A stretch of 64,000 nucleotides of DNA from Sulfobacillus thermosulfidooxidans (GTDB taxonomy: Bacteria; Bacillota; Sulfobacillia; Sulfobacillales; Sulfobacillaceae), in the NCBI RefSeq assembly GCF_001280565.1, contig NZ_LGRO01000002.1:1-64000 (forward strand), given 5' to 3'. Both the position numbers and the translations under genes were made by a program. The notes under the pieces were generated by a model. That model saw only the letters and a list, made by a program, of their open reading frames with translations. It had not been told where the DNA came from and searched no databases. Below, piece by piece: positions 17,583 to 26,254 of this stretch; position 1 is the stretch's first letter, and every line of letters begins with the position of its first letter.

Positions 17583-19073
17583 TTACCATTCTAGTGGCAT
17601 TTTCTCCACGGTTGTCGCTTTTTCTCCCGCTGCTACCCGGAAAACGGAAAGTAAGGAGGCCAGTAAAGAGAGAGCGACGAGGACATAAAGAGCATAACGC
17701 GTTGCAGGAATCCATGGCGGTTTCGGTCCTCCAGCCCGTTCAACCCCGCCATTTAAGGCCAGGAACGTCGCCATAATGGTGCCCGAAATTGCCGTGCCCA
17801 TCGCCATTCCCAAAGAACGGGCCATGTTTAAAATACCTCCGCCAACACCCAAACGTGAGCTGGGTAAACTCCCCATGACCGACGAATTGTTTGGCGGCGT
17901 AAAGATTCCAAGACCTGCCCCCACTAAAATCAATTCGATAATCATGGGGATTAAACTGGCATGAATCGCTACGGTAAAGGCTAAGCCCACAATAGCTAGG
18001 CCCGTAAGTGCCATGCCTCCTGTTGTCAGAAGCCGCGGTCCATAACGGTCTGCCAATGCCCCGGCTTTCGGTGCTGCAACAGTCATTCCAAGGGGCACGG
18101 CCGTTAAAATGAGCCCGGATACTGCCGAGTCAAAGCTTAGGACTCGTTCAAAATAGAAAGGCATTAAAAAGAGAACACCAAACATCGCCAGATATGACAG
18201 CAATCCGGTAAAGTTCCCGATACTAAATACCGGAATTTTAAACAGACGCATATCTACTAAAGGTGCCCGGAATTTTAATTCCCGCCCAATAAAAGCGAGC
18301 AAAAAGAACAAGGCTCCGGCAAACATTCCGAGAATTCGTGGCGATCCCCATCCCCACGACATACCTTCGGTCAAGGCCATCATGACGAGCACTAAAAACG
18401 GCGTCATAAACAAAGTGCCCCACCAATCAAACGTGGTCTTTTTCCCGCTTAATTTGTCTTTCGGTAAAATCATCGCAGCCATGGCGGTGCCAATCAGACC
18501 AACGGGCACATTCACATAAAATATCGCTCGCCAGCCAAACAATGCAATCAGCCCGCCTCCAATAGCCGGACCTAAAGACAGGCCAATCGCCTGAGCCGAG
18601 CCTTGAAAGCCAATGGCCCTGCCCCGAACAGACGGCGGCACCGTGGCGGTGATAATGGCAACGGAATTCGCCTGCAGCATCGCTGCGCCTGCCGCTTGAA
18701 AGACCCGGGATACAATGAGCATGGGTAAATTGACGGCCGCTCCACACGCTGCGGATCCAACAATAAACACTAGAAATCCAAATGTGTAAAGGGGCCGGCG
18801 TCCAAGCATATCCGCTAAACGCCCAAATAAGGTTAACAAGGTGGTCAACGTTAATAAATAGGCAATGAGTACCCAACTCACGAGAGATGCACTGGCATTA
18901 AAATAGGTGCTCATGTCGGGCAAAGCCACATTGACAATGCTGGCATCCAATGCGGCCATAAACGCCCCAATACAGACAGTTGACACGACTAACCAAATAT
19001 AGTTCTCGCGTGTGGTAAATCGTGTCAGAGGCATGGAATGCCAAATACTGCGAATACCTGTTGCCTTAGCCAC
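17583..19073 (-). CDS. MFS drug:H+ antiporter, DHA2 (EmrB/QacA) family
   Basis: 496 residues with about 14 hydrophobic segments. The DHA2 motif D1 is ALDASIVNVALPDM, motif A is GRLADMLGRRPLYTFG, and motif C in helix 5 is QAIGLSLGPAIGGGL. Such pumps expel lipophilic cations, dyes or antibiotics using the proton gradient, which is steep in acidophiles. The substrate cannot be told. It lies downstream of the oxidoreductase operon on the same strand, with 38 bases from its start to the anchor gene stop, so read-through from that operon is possible. A terminator follows. Confidence 0.88.
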   Translation of the reverse strand: MAKATGIRSIWHSMPLTRFTTRENYIWLVVSTVCIGAFMAALDASIVNVALPDMSTYFNASASLVSWVLIAYLLTLTTLLTLFGRLADMLGRRPLYTFGFLVFIVGSAACGAAVNLPMLIVSRVFQAAGAAMLQANSVAIITATVPPSVRGRAIGFQGSAQAIGLSLGPAIGGGLIALFGWRAIFYVNVPVGLIGTAMAAMILPKDKLSGKKTTFDWWGTLFMTPFLVLVMMALTEGMSWGWGSPRILGMFAGALFFLLAFIGRELKFRAPLVDMRLFKIPVFSIGNFTGLLSYLAMFGVLFLMPFYFERVLSFDSAVSGLILTAVPLGMTVAAPKAGALADRYGPRLLTTGGMALTGLAIVGLAFTVAIHASLIPMIIELILVGAGLGIFTPPNNSSVMGSLPSSRLGVGGGILNMARSLGMAMGTAISGTIMATFLALNGGVERAGGPKPPWIPATRYALYVLVALSLLASLLSVFRVAAGEKATTVEKMPLEW

Positions 19074-19110
19074 GCGGCTACACCTCCGAGATTGTATTTA
19101 ATCCTATCCG

Positions 19111-20055
19111 TTAACGAGCCACTTGGGAAGGTCTTTTCGGCTCGTCGGCAAACCAAACTCGAGAACTATGTGTGGCATCTCCAAAAAACATCCAGCGTTC
19201 CACAATTAATCCCAAACTCCCACTGACTAAGGCCACGATTGCTTGATCGAATCCCGGGGAGAGCACTAACAACATCACCGGAATGACCCATAGTAAGAAG
19301 GCCATAAGTCCATAGCCCCATCCGCGCTGTGCAGCTGTCAAGGCTGGCCAAATTTGAGTCTGGTGACGATATGGGGGTTTGGTGGTGCCCGTGTCCATCA
19401 CGCGGTAGGGCTTTTGAGATAAACCGGTTCCTGTGCTAGACATCACCATATGCTCCGCTTCGCGGAAATTGCGAATTTGCAGAGCTTTCAATACCGCCGT
19501 GATCACCAGCACGACCATGAGTGCCATGGGCAATCCCGGTATCCTTTCATGAAGCATTCCACTGATGCCCCATGCCCACAAGGTTCCGCTCAAAGCCGCT
19601 GCTCCAAAGAACATCAGCACTGTCAATGGAGAATGCCAGCTGCGCATCGCCCGGATAGTGGCATAGAGCATTGCCGTGATATACACCGCAGCCACGCCGA
19701 AAACGGCGGCAATAACGCTTAGTATCTGCCACAATCCCGAAATCGGCAAAGCCGCCAAATGCACCAAAACGGTTAAGGCCACAACCATCATGTATAAACC
19801 CGTACTAAGTGCTTCCCGGCTGAGCCAAGAGGTTTTAAGCCGGCGCAACACGTATTTGGCTCCTTGAAGCCGGTGCATGTGGAAGATCGAGGACAGTCCC
19901 CCGATCCCCCCTGTGATGAATGCTGTCCCTTGCAGAGCAAAAATCATTTTGGGATCCTGAGGCTCAGTAAACAGGAGTATTGCCGCTATACTCATCAAGC
20001 CCACCGACAATCCCTGAAGTAACGTTAAAGCTAAAAGCGGCCAGGTTGGTTTCAT
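19111..20055 (-). CDS. DmsC-like membrane anchor of the molybdopterin oxidoreductase
   Basis: 314 residues with about eight hydrophobic segments, starting MKPTWPLLALTLLQGLSVG. GGIGGLSSIFHMHRLQGAKY and a conserved-looking LKTSWLSREALSTGLY stretch fit DmsC-type quinone-reacting subunits. Its ATG overlaps the stop of the iron-sulfur subunit gene by four bases, so translation is coupled. It should anchor the two soluble subunits and exchange electrons with quinone. Confidence 0.82.
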   Translation of the reverse strand: MKPTWPLLALTLLQGLSVGLMSIAAILLFTEPQDPKMIFALQGTAFITGGIGGLSSIFHMHRLQGAKYVLRRLKTSWLSREALSTGLYMMVVALTVLVHLAALPISGLWQILSVIAAVFGVAAVYITAMLYATIRAMRSWHSPLTVLMFFGAAALSGTLWAWGISGMLHERIPGLPMALMVVLVITAVLKALQIRNFREAEHMVMSSTGTGLSQKPYRVMDTGTTKPPYRHQTQIWPALTAAQRGWGYGLMAFLLWVIPVMLLVLSPGFDQAIVALVSGSLGLIVERWMFFGDATHSSRVWFADEPKRPSQVAR

Positions 20056-20717
20056 AATTCACTCGCCTCCAGTACCCGGTCGATCTCATCATTGGTGACT
20101 TGATGCGGAATCGGACGTCTCGGCAGATAATGGACAGAAGGACGGGCGCCGAGCTCGGGCAACAATGTAAAACCTTGCCGTTGAGCCACCAATTTGGACA
20201 CTTCAGAATCCGGATCGTCTAAATCACCAAAAGTTCTCGCGTGCGTCGGGCAACTTTGGACACAAGCTGGTTGCCGTTCATTAGCGGGCAGTGTTTCATC
20301 TTCGATGCGGTCAATACATAGCGTGCATTTCTTGACTACCCCTTCATGCTCGTCAAATTCCCGCACCCCATAGGGGCAAGCCCACATGCAAAGCTGACAA
20401 CCGATACAGGCATCGTAATCAATTAACACGACCCCGTTATCCGCCCGTTTATAAGACGCGCCAGTGGGGCACACGGGCACGCAGGGAGCATCATAGCAGT
20501 GCATACAGGCTTTAGGCAGGTACATCACCGAAGCCATGGGATATTCTCCCGCTTCCACTGACAGGACCCGGTTCCACCACATTCCATCAACTTCCCCGTA
20601 AGGTTCGTGGTCTGGCACAGGGCCGAATTCTCCTGAGGTGTTATGCTCTTTACACGAAACCTGACAACTCTTGCATCCCACACATTTGTTGAGGTCGGTG
20701 ATAATCGTCAACTGCAT
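20052..20717 (-). CDS. Four-cluster ferredoxin subunit (DmsB/PsrB type)
   Basis: 221 residues with four Cys groups for [4Fe-4S] clusters: CVGCKSCQVSC (12-22), CMHCYDAPCVPVCP, CIGCQLCMWACPYG, and CTLCIDR with CVQSCP. This is the standard electron-transfer subunit linking a molybdopterin catalytic subunit to a membrane anchor. The gene starts three bases after the catalytic-subunit stop, with its ribosome site AAAGGAG inside that gene's end. Confidence 0.93.
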   Translation of the reverse strand: MQLTIITDLNKCVGCKSCQVSCKEHNTSGEFGPVPDHEPYGEVDGMWWNRVLSVEAGEYPMASVMYLPKACMHCYDAPCVPVCPTGASYKRADNGVVLIDYDACIGCQLCMWACPYGVREFDEHEGVVKKCTLCIDRIEDETLPANERQPACVQSCPTHARTFGDLDDPDSEVSKLVAQRQGFTLLPELGARPSVHYLPRRPIPHQVTNDEIDRVLEASEL

Positions 20718-20720
20718 CGT

Positions 20721-23591
20721 TTAACGGGCTCCTTTCCGGGTGGAATAACGTAAGTGGGTCAATTGTGTCATCTCAACCTGCTTGGGTTTTCTTGCCGCCA
20801 CTTTCGGCCAGACCTCATGAAGTTCTGATGGATAAATCCGCACCCGGGTATCATACCAACCCGCTTGACCGGTAATAGGATCATTGTTAAATAAGACGCC
20901 CGAGTCAGTGGGCAAGGTATCAGGAACAATATGATTGACAAGAATGGCCCGTTGACTTTCAGGCGCTTTGGGATCGAGTCCCCAAGACCCCGGAGCTTTG
21001 GCAATCGCATTCCACGTCCATACGGTACCGGGTTCAACCGCGTCGGAAAAACGCAAGGTAGCCGTCATCCGTCCCTGGCGGGATTCCATCCAGACCCATT
21101 GCCCATCTTTTAATCCCAGTTTGGTCGCCGTTTGCGGATTGACAAACAAGGGATTTTCATGCAGCAATTGCCGGAGCCAAGCATTTTGGGATCCCCAAGA
21201 ATGGTAATGCGTCATGGGCCTTTGGGTAATCATCACCAACGGATATTCCTCAATGGGTGCCATCACCATCTCCAGAGGCGGATGCCAAAATGGCAAGGGA
21301 TCAAAGTACGTCACTAAGCGTTCTCGCAAGGCGGGATCGGTAGGTTTCTTTCCGGGCCATAATCCTTGCCCCGCCAACCGAAAGGTCTGTAATGCATCCG
21401 AGTAGAAATTCAAGATGATTGGATCACTGCTCGGATTAAATTTGACCTCTTTGGACCAGTTAAGGTACTCCACATTCGCCATACGGTAATATTTCCGACT
21501 TTCCGGTAGGGGCTGGAACCAAAACGCCTTATTTTTTGCATAGGCCTCCAACTGACGCGGGTTTGGTTCCCCGACCAATTGGGATTTGCCGTCGCGCCCA
21601 CGAAATCCCGCCAAAATACCCACACCCGATCCGGGTTGAGTTTCCCATAACTGGATAAAGTCTTTATACGTCTTGTAACGTACTTTCCCATTTTCCACAA
21701 ATCCGGGCAACTGCAAACGGTTGGCCAATTCAATTAATGTATCCGCTGCAGGACGCACGTCACGAGGAGGAGGAACAACGGGTTGGCGAATGGAATCTGC
21801 CGGTCCTTCTGGTTCAGAAATCGGCCGGTCTTGCAAGGACGAGGCATCCCATCTTTCCAGATAGGTCGTATCCGGAAAGACAATATCGGCAAATGCTACT
21901 GTTTCCGAGTCATAGGCGTCAATCACCACGACATGGGGAATTTTATAGTTCCCCTTTTCATCTTTGGCCGTTAACATTTGCCGGGTTTCAAGCGTGTTCC
22001 AACTCGAGTTCCACGCAATATTGGCCATATATATCATCAATGTATCGATACCGTAAGGCCTTTGATCATGGGCATTCCGAATAACGTTTTGAATCACCCC
22101 GTGTGCGGCCAACGGATATTTCCATGAATAGGCCTCATCAATCCGAATAGGTGTGTCACCCTCAACCAGCAGGTCGTCGGGAGAGGTAGGATACCCCAAT
22201 AGAGGCTTGGGGGCAGCCTGATTGGGCTGGTAATCCTCCCGGTTGGGAGCTGGACTCACAGGGGGTGGTGCAGCTTTCGGATAAGGGCTCTTATAACGAA
22301 AACCGCCTGGGGTATCAATCGTCCCCAACATCATCATCAAATCAAACAATGCGCGAATAGTCTGAAAGCCATTGGTATGAGCTGCTAAGCCCCGCATTGC
22401 ATGAAAAGCCACGGGCCTCCCGATGGTGTGGCTATGACGTGTCCCGTAAAAATCTGTCCACGGTTCGGGTAAAAATACCGGATGTTTCATAGCCGTTTGA
22501 CCCATCTCTAAGGCCAAACGCACAATGGTTTTACGCGGGACATGGGTGATCTGTTCCGCCCATTTCGGGGTGCATGTGCGCAAGCGGTCCTTAAGAATTT
22601 GAAATGCTGGCATAAATGTGCGGCCTTGAAAAGTATACGTGCCTTCCAATTGCCCTTGGCCTTGAGCGTCTTTAAACGGAACAAATTGACCAGAAGGCAA
22701 AACCACCATCATGTCGCCATTCTCAGCTTGCCAAATCCGGCCATCACGTTCGGTTCCCGGGGCTTGTTCCACGAGTGCGGCGGCATTGGTATAACGGCGT
22801 AGAAATTCGGCATCATATAATCCTTCTTGGACAAGGACGTGCATAAACGCCATCAGTAACGCCCCGTCAGTTCCCGGGTGAATCGGAATCCACTCATCGG
22901 CTAAGGCCCCATAACCGCTACGAACCGGATTGACTACGACAAAACGGCCTCCCCGGTCTTTTAACTTGGCTATGGCCAATTTTAGTGGATTCGACGGATG
23001 GTCTTCCGCCACCCCAATCAATATAAACAGGCGAGCGTGTTCCACATCCGGCCAGCCAAATTCCCAAAAACTCCCGCCAATCGAGTACATGCCCCCTGCG
23101 GCCATATTCACCGAACAAAATCCCCCGTGAGCCGCCCAGTTAGGTGTGCCAAATTGTTTCGCCCAGTAGCCATTGAAAGCTTGCATCTGGTCACGGCCGG
23201 TAAAATAGGCCAGCTTGGCCGGATCAGTATTCCGAATCTCTCTCAGCCATCCTTCAACGGTGGATAACGCTGTTTCCCAGTCAACGGGTACCAGCTCCCC
23301 TTCGCCCCGTTCACTGCCCGGTGCTCGCATGAGCGGGCTGGTCAATCGGGCTGGAGAATATTGAGTCATGATACCCGCGCCGCCTTTGGCACACCATACA
23401 CCGTGATTCACAGGCGATTCGGGTATACCCGAAATAAAGCGAATACGCTCATCTTCAACCGTCACTTCGATGCCACACCGACATGCACACATATAACATG
23501 TGGTATGCACTCTGCGCGTTGATGCCGGCGTCGGTTGCGGGATTACGTTAAGTTCTTCAGCCGTTTGCACATTCTCGGCATCTACCGCCAT
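20721..23591 (-). CDS. Molybdopterin oxidoreductase catalytic subunit (CISM family)
   Basis: 956 residues from the ATG at 23591, seven bases after GGAGGGGG. An N-terminal [4Fe-4S] site (CYMCACRC: Cys32, Cys35, Cys39, plus Cys67 in GVWCAKG) is followed by molybdopterin domains; GGFCSVNMAAGG gives Cys159 as the likely Mo ligand. The C-terminal dinucleotide-binding domain has MITQRPMTHYHSWGSQNAWL. There is no twin-arginine signal (MAVDAENVQTAEELN), so the subunit should stay in the cytoplasm. That favours an inward-facing enzyme such as SoeA-like sulfite dehydrogenase over periplasm-type polysulfide or tetrathionate reductases, but the substrate is unproven. First gene of a three-gene operon. 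Confidence 0.85.
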   Translation of the reverse strand: MAVDAENVQTAEELNVIPQPTPASTRRVHTTCYMCACRCGIEVTVEDERIRFISGIPESPVNHGVWCAKGGAGIMTQYSPARLTSPLMRAPGSERGEGELVPVDWETALSTVEGWLREIRNTDPAKLAYFTGRDQMQAFNGYWAKQFGTPNWAAHGGFCSVNMAAGGMYSIGGSFWEFGWPDVEHARLFILIGVAEDHPSNPLKLAIAKLKDRGGRFVVVNPVRSGYGALADEWIPIHPGTDGALLMAFMHVLVQEGLYDAEFLRRYTNAAALVEQAPGTERDGRIWQAENGDMMVVLPSGQFVPFKDAQGQGQLEGTYTFQGRTFMPAFQILKDRLRTCTPKWAEQITHVPRKTIVRLALEMGQTAMKHPVFLPEPWTDFYGTRHSHTIGRPVAFHAMRGLAAHTNGFQTIRALFDLMMMLGTIDTPGGFRYKSPYPKAAPPPVSPAPNREDYQPNQAAPKPLLGYPTSPDDLLVEGDTPIRIDEAYSWKYPLAAHGVIQNVIRNAHDQRPYGIDTLMIYMANIAWNSSWNTLETRQMLTAKDEKGNYKIPHVVVIDAYDSETVAFADIVFPDTTYLERWDASSLQDRPISEPEGPADSIRQPVVPPPRDVRPAADTLIELANRLQLPGFVENGKVRYKTYKDFIQLWETQPGSGVGILAGFRGRDGKSQLVGEPNPRQLEAYAKNKAFWFQPLPESRKYYRMANVEYLNWSKEVKFNPSSDPIILNFYSDALQTFRLAGQGLWPGKKPTDPALRERLVTYFDPLPFWHPPLEMVMAPIEEYPLVMITQRPMTHYHSWGSQNAWLRQLLHENPLFVNPQTATKLGLKDGQWVWMESRQGRMTATLRFSDAVEPGTVWTWNAIAKAPGSWGLDPKAPESQRAILVNHIVPDTLPTDSGVLFNNDPITGQAGWYDTRVRIYPSELHEVWPKVAARKPKQVEMTQLTHLRYSTRKGAR

Positions 23592-23985
23592 AACTACGCC
23601 CCCTCCATGGAAACATAAATTCTTAGGTTCATTGTAACTAGTCCTTTTTAACCCTGGCATACAGAATCATTAATGGCTCTTCTCGTCATTTCTGATAGCT
23701 CGATAAAATGACAAGCACGCTATTCGATATAATCATTTTTATACTTAAAGATAAAAAGCCCTAGTCCTCTTGCATTAGGCATTCGAGATGTTCATGCATT
23801 TTACAGGCATATCGAACATTTGGCTGGGCTTCCCCTCTATTTCCAATATTTTTCACGTCTCAGCAAAAAAGGCTTCCCCTGACGGGAAAGCCCAGCCTAC
23901 ATTAGCCATTGCTTTATCCACTTCGCGATGAAATCCTCTTGACCGTTCGTTTATTACTAAGCGCTTCTCGGAAGGACTGCCTTGC
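23592..23985. other. Intergenic region with promoter of the oxidoreductase operon
   Basis: About 390 bp with no supported gene. It must hold the promoter of the operon starting at 23591 and contains the terminator of the upstream lipoprotein gene (23865-23892). Confidence 0.55.
23865..23892 (-). terminator. Terminator of the cupredoxin-like lipoprotein gene
   Basis: On the minus strand GGCTTTCCC and GGGAAGCC pair with one bulged base, followed directly by TTTTTT. It lies about 95 bases after the stop at 23986. Confidence 0.75.
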
Positions 23986-24375
23986 TCATGAGTGAACCGA
24001 GATAGTTCCATGGATGTAGGTCATGGTTTCCGGTTCTATGGTATATGTTCCGGATGTCTTAAACGTATACTGCCATTTTCCTCCTTGGTTTAAATCCGGT
24101 GATCTCGCAACTAAATGTCCTTGATTCAAAAGATCTAAATGATCTTGCCCCATACCGTCAAATACAAATGTCAGGGTTTGTCCTTTCGCGATCTGAATAT
24201 GAGCGGGGTGAAAGTGGCCATTGGACAACACCACTTGTCCGGATTTCGCTGCTGATGATGATGACGTCATTGGCGAAGATGAGGACATGGCTTGAGACGA
24301 AGAGGACTGGGTTCCGCACCCCGCAATAATGACAGAAAGAACCATGACGGGTAATAGGTAACGGATATGCGCCAT
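23986..24375 (-). CDS. Cupredoxin-like lipoprotein lacking the copper cysteine
   Basis: 129 residues. A lipoprotein signal ends in VIIAGC (Cys20), followed by a Ser-rich linker (SSSSQAMSSSSPMTSSSS) and a beta-sandwich domain from about residue 46: VVLSNGHFHPAHIQIAKGQT is the usual cupredoxin start. At the end, where type 1 copper proteins have a C-x-x-x-x-H-x-x-x-x-M loop, this protein has TYTIEPETMTYIHGTI: His and Met are present but no Cys. It may bind copper differently, like His/Met copper carriers, or have lost metal. It should sit on the outer membrane face. AAAGGAT precedes the ATG. Confidence 0.72.
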   Translation of the reverse strand: MAHIRYLLPVMVLSVIIAGCGTQSSSSQAMSSSSPMTSSSSAAKSGQVVLSNGHFHPAHIQIAKGQTLTFVFDGMGQDHLDLLNQGHLVARSPDLNQGGKWQYTFKTSGTYTIEPETMTYIHGTISVHS

Positions 24376-24785
24376 AAAAAGTCATCCTTTCCAGGACTTA
24401 TCTTTACTAAACCTTCATCTTGGAAACTAAAATTTTCCTCAATGTTTCGGATCCAAAAAAACATCAAGAATAATTTTTTCGGTTAAAGAGCTGACGAGGA
24501 ATTGTGATCCAAAACACTTTTGTTATACTACTTATTGTAGTTTATAACAAGGCGTTAGCGCATCTAGACCTTATTCTTTCGGCTGGGACTATGGATTTTA
24601 TGTTATGGGACCGACCCCAACAAGAAAACGCTTCACCAGATGAATGACGATACAACAATATTTCTCATCTACCGGTGAAAAGAATTTTTGAGGGATTGAC
24701 AACTTAAGTGATTGCACATGCAGTAAAATAGTAAAGAAATAGGTGTTAATCATTTAACTCAGTTTCTTAGTAAGGAGTGAATACT
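24376..24785. other. Intergenic region, promoter-bearing
   Basis: About 400 bp between divergent genes with no supported frame. A TTGACA lies near 24697, but the next -10-like TAAAAT is 22 bases away, so I do not call a promoter. AAGGAG before 24786 is the ribosome site of the next gene. Confidence 0.5.
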
Positions 24786-25001
24786 GTGCTGCGACTTCTC
24801 GTGCTTATTACACCATTATTTTGGGCTCTGGTCTTCTATCTCATTTGGCAACGACAAAAACACCGTTCCCAAGAAGAGGCAAGATTATCCGCAACCAAGG
24901 GCAAAAAAGCGCGGCACAGCAAATTAGCGCCAGTTATCCCGCTATTTCCGGATCCGCCGACATCGCGCAAAGCCCATCCCAATGATGATCATCATGAATA
25001 A
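24786..25001 (+). CDS. Small single-span membrane protein, 71 residues
   Basis: Start GTG at 24786, eight bases after AAGGAG; an upstream in-frame GTG at 24777 overlaps the ribosome site and is unlikely. The N-terminal hydrophobic segment (LRLLVLITPLFWALVFYLIW) is followed by a basic, polar tail (QRQKHRSQEEARLS... to DDHHE). No family recognised. The layout (short helix, charged cytoplasmic tail) resembles small regulatory or assembly membrane proteins, but no function can be given. Confidence 0.6.
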   Translation: MLRLLVLITPLFWALVFYLIWQRQKHRSQEEARLSATKGKKARHSKLAPVIPLFPDPPTSRKAHPNDDHHE

Positions 25002-26254
25002 TTCTCGGTCAAATTCCCTGGGGAGAATTTAGAACGATTATCCGTGGAGTCTGCCATTCGGTCAGATGGCCCTCGCGTAGGCTTCATTATTTGGCTGGCG
25101 AAGCCTGTTAAAAACGAACACGTTCGAAACGCGGTAAGTTGTGCATCAAAATAATCTTCATTAATTTGGTCATGGCAGGTTTCCCGGTTTGCGAAAGGGT
25201 TGCCGACACCTGTGGTAATGGTAATAACCATTCAAGGCTATAGGTAAAGTCAGCTCCATGAGATATGTTGTTACGACGCTACAAATTCTTTTCGGGCTCA
25301 GATTACAGCACTCTTGGGCTTCCCCATTTTCTCTGTGCTATGTCCTTCAAAAATTTGTGAGAATCCTCTTGTGTCATCTACGATAATTGTACTGAAAACC
25401 AGCATCCACCCAATCGCCGAATTATCCTCATCAAACTCTTGGGGAATTTTGGGATGGTTCCACGACAGTCCGTTGTTGACATCCTAATTATGTGGCGGAA
25501 TCCGGATGCCACGCAGGTCCTGCCGGGCCACTGACCGGTGACTCTGATGATTACTGCGCAGTCTTTTGTCAGGATCCGCTCACGGGACAGATCCACATGA
25601 TGAGCCCTGAAGGATTCGAATAGACGGGTCCCCTCTCCAAAAAAGGGAACCCTTCCCACTTTGCCGGGGCATCCAGTGCTGGTCACAAGATGTGTCCTAT
25701 CGCGCATCCTCTTAAAGAACGACCGGCGAATCTCTACGCCGATTAATCGGGCCAGCAACAATGGATCCGGGAATAGGCCCATGGCACGGCCGTGGAAGGG
25801 ATGAACAGTCGATTGCACGTCTCGTTGGGGGAGAACTTCCTACCATTCTAGCCTTTAGAAGATGCACACCGGAGCGGGATCACTCTCATTGTTTTGTTAG
25901 CGCTGGCGTTGGAGCGCATGCGGCAACGGCAATTAGAGTGGATGTGCCGGTTCGTCGGGTAAATTCTGCGATCAACCCTCAATACATCGTGGGACTGCGT
26001 GAGCGGCTCAGCGGGTCGTTGGTCGGCATAACCCGTTGTCGGCGATCATGGGATGGCCAAAGGAGGAACGGAGCTCATAGATCTCGGCCGCAAAAGGACG
26101 CGCGGTAGATCCGCAGAAACCGAAATCGGCCGCAGCCCAAAAAATTCGCATTGAGAAAGGTTTGAATCTGGATGATTGGAGGCATGAAACCCGTCCGCGT
26201 AGGACAGAAGCCTGGTGTCAAGGGCTTTGGGAGCAGAAAACAAGCCAGACCGAT
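25002..26254. other. Long non-coding or degenerate stretch
   Basis: About 1.25 kb without a gene I can support. Open frames exist on both strands (25378-25818 minus, 25761-26108 plus) but they lack ribosome sites and recognisable domains. Frames with protein-like runs such as HPFHGRAMGLFPDPLLLARL (minus) and TLIVLLALALERMRQRQLEW (plus) end abruptly. This looks like remains of lost genes or mobile DNA next to the GC-rich oxidase gene, but no parent family can be named. Confidence 0.45.

Noticed and set aside
25378-25818. 146-codon minus-strand frame
   Set aside because: No ribosome site and composition unlike a protein; treated as degenerate DNA.
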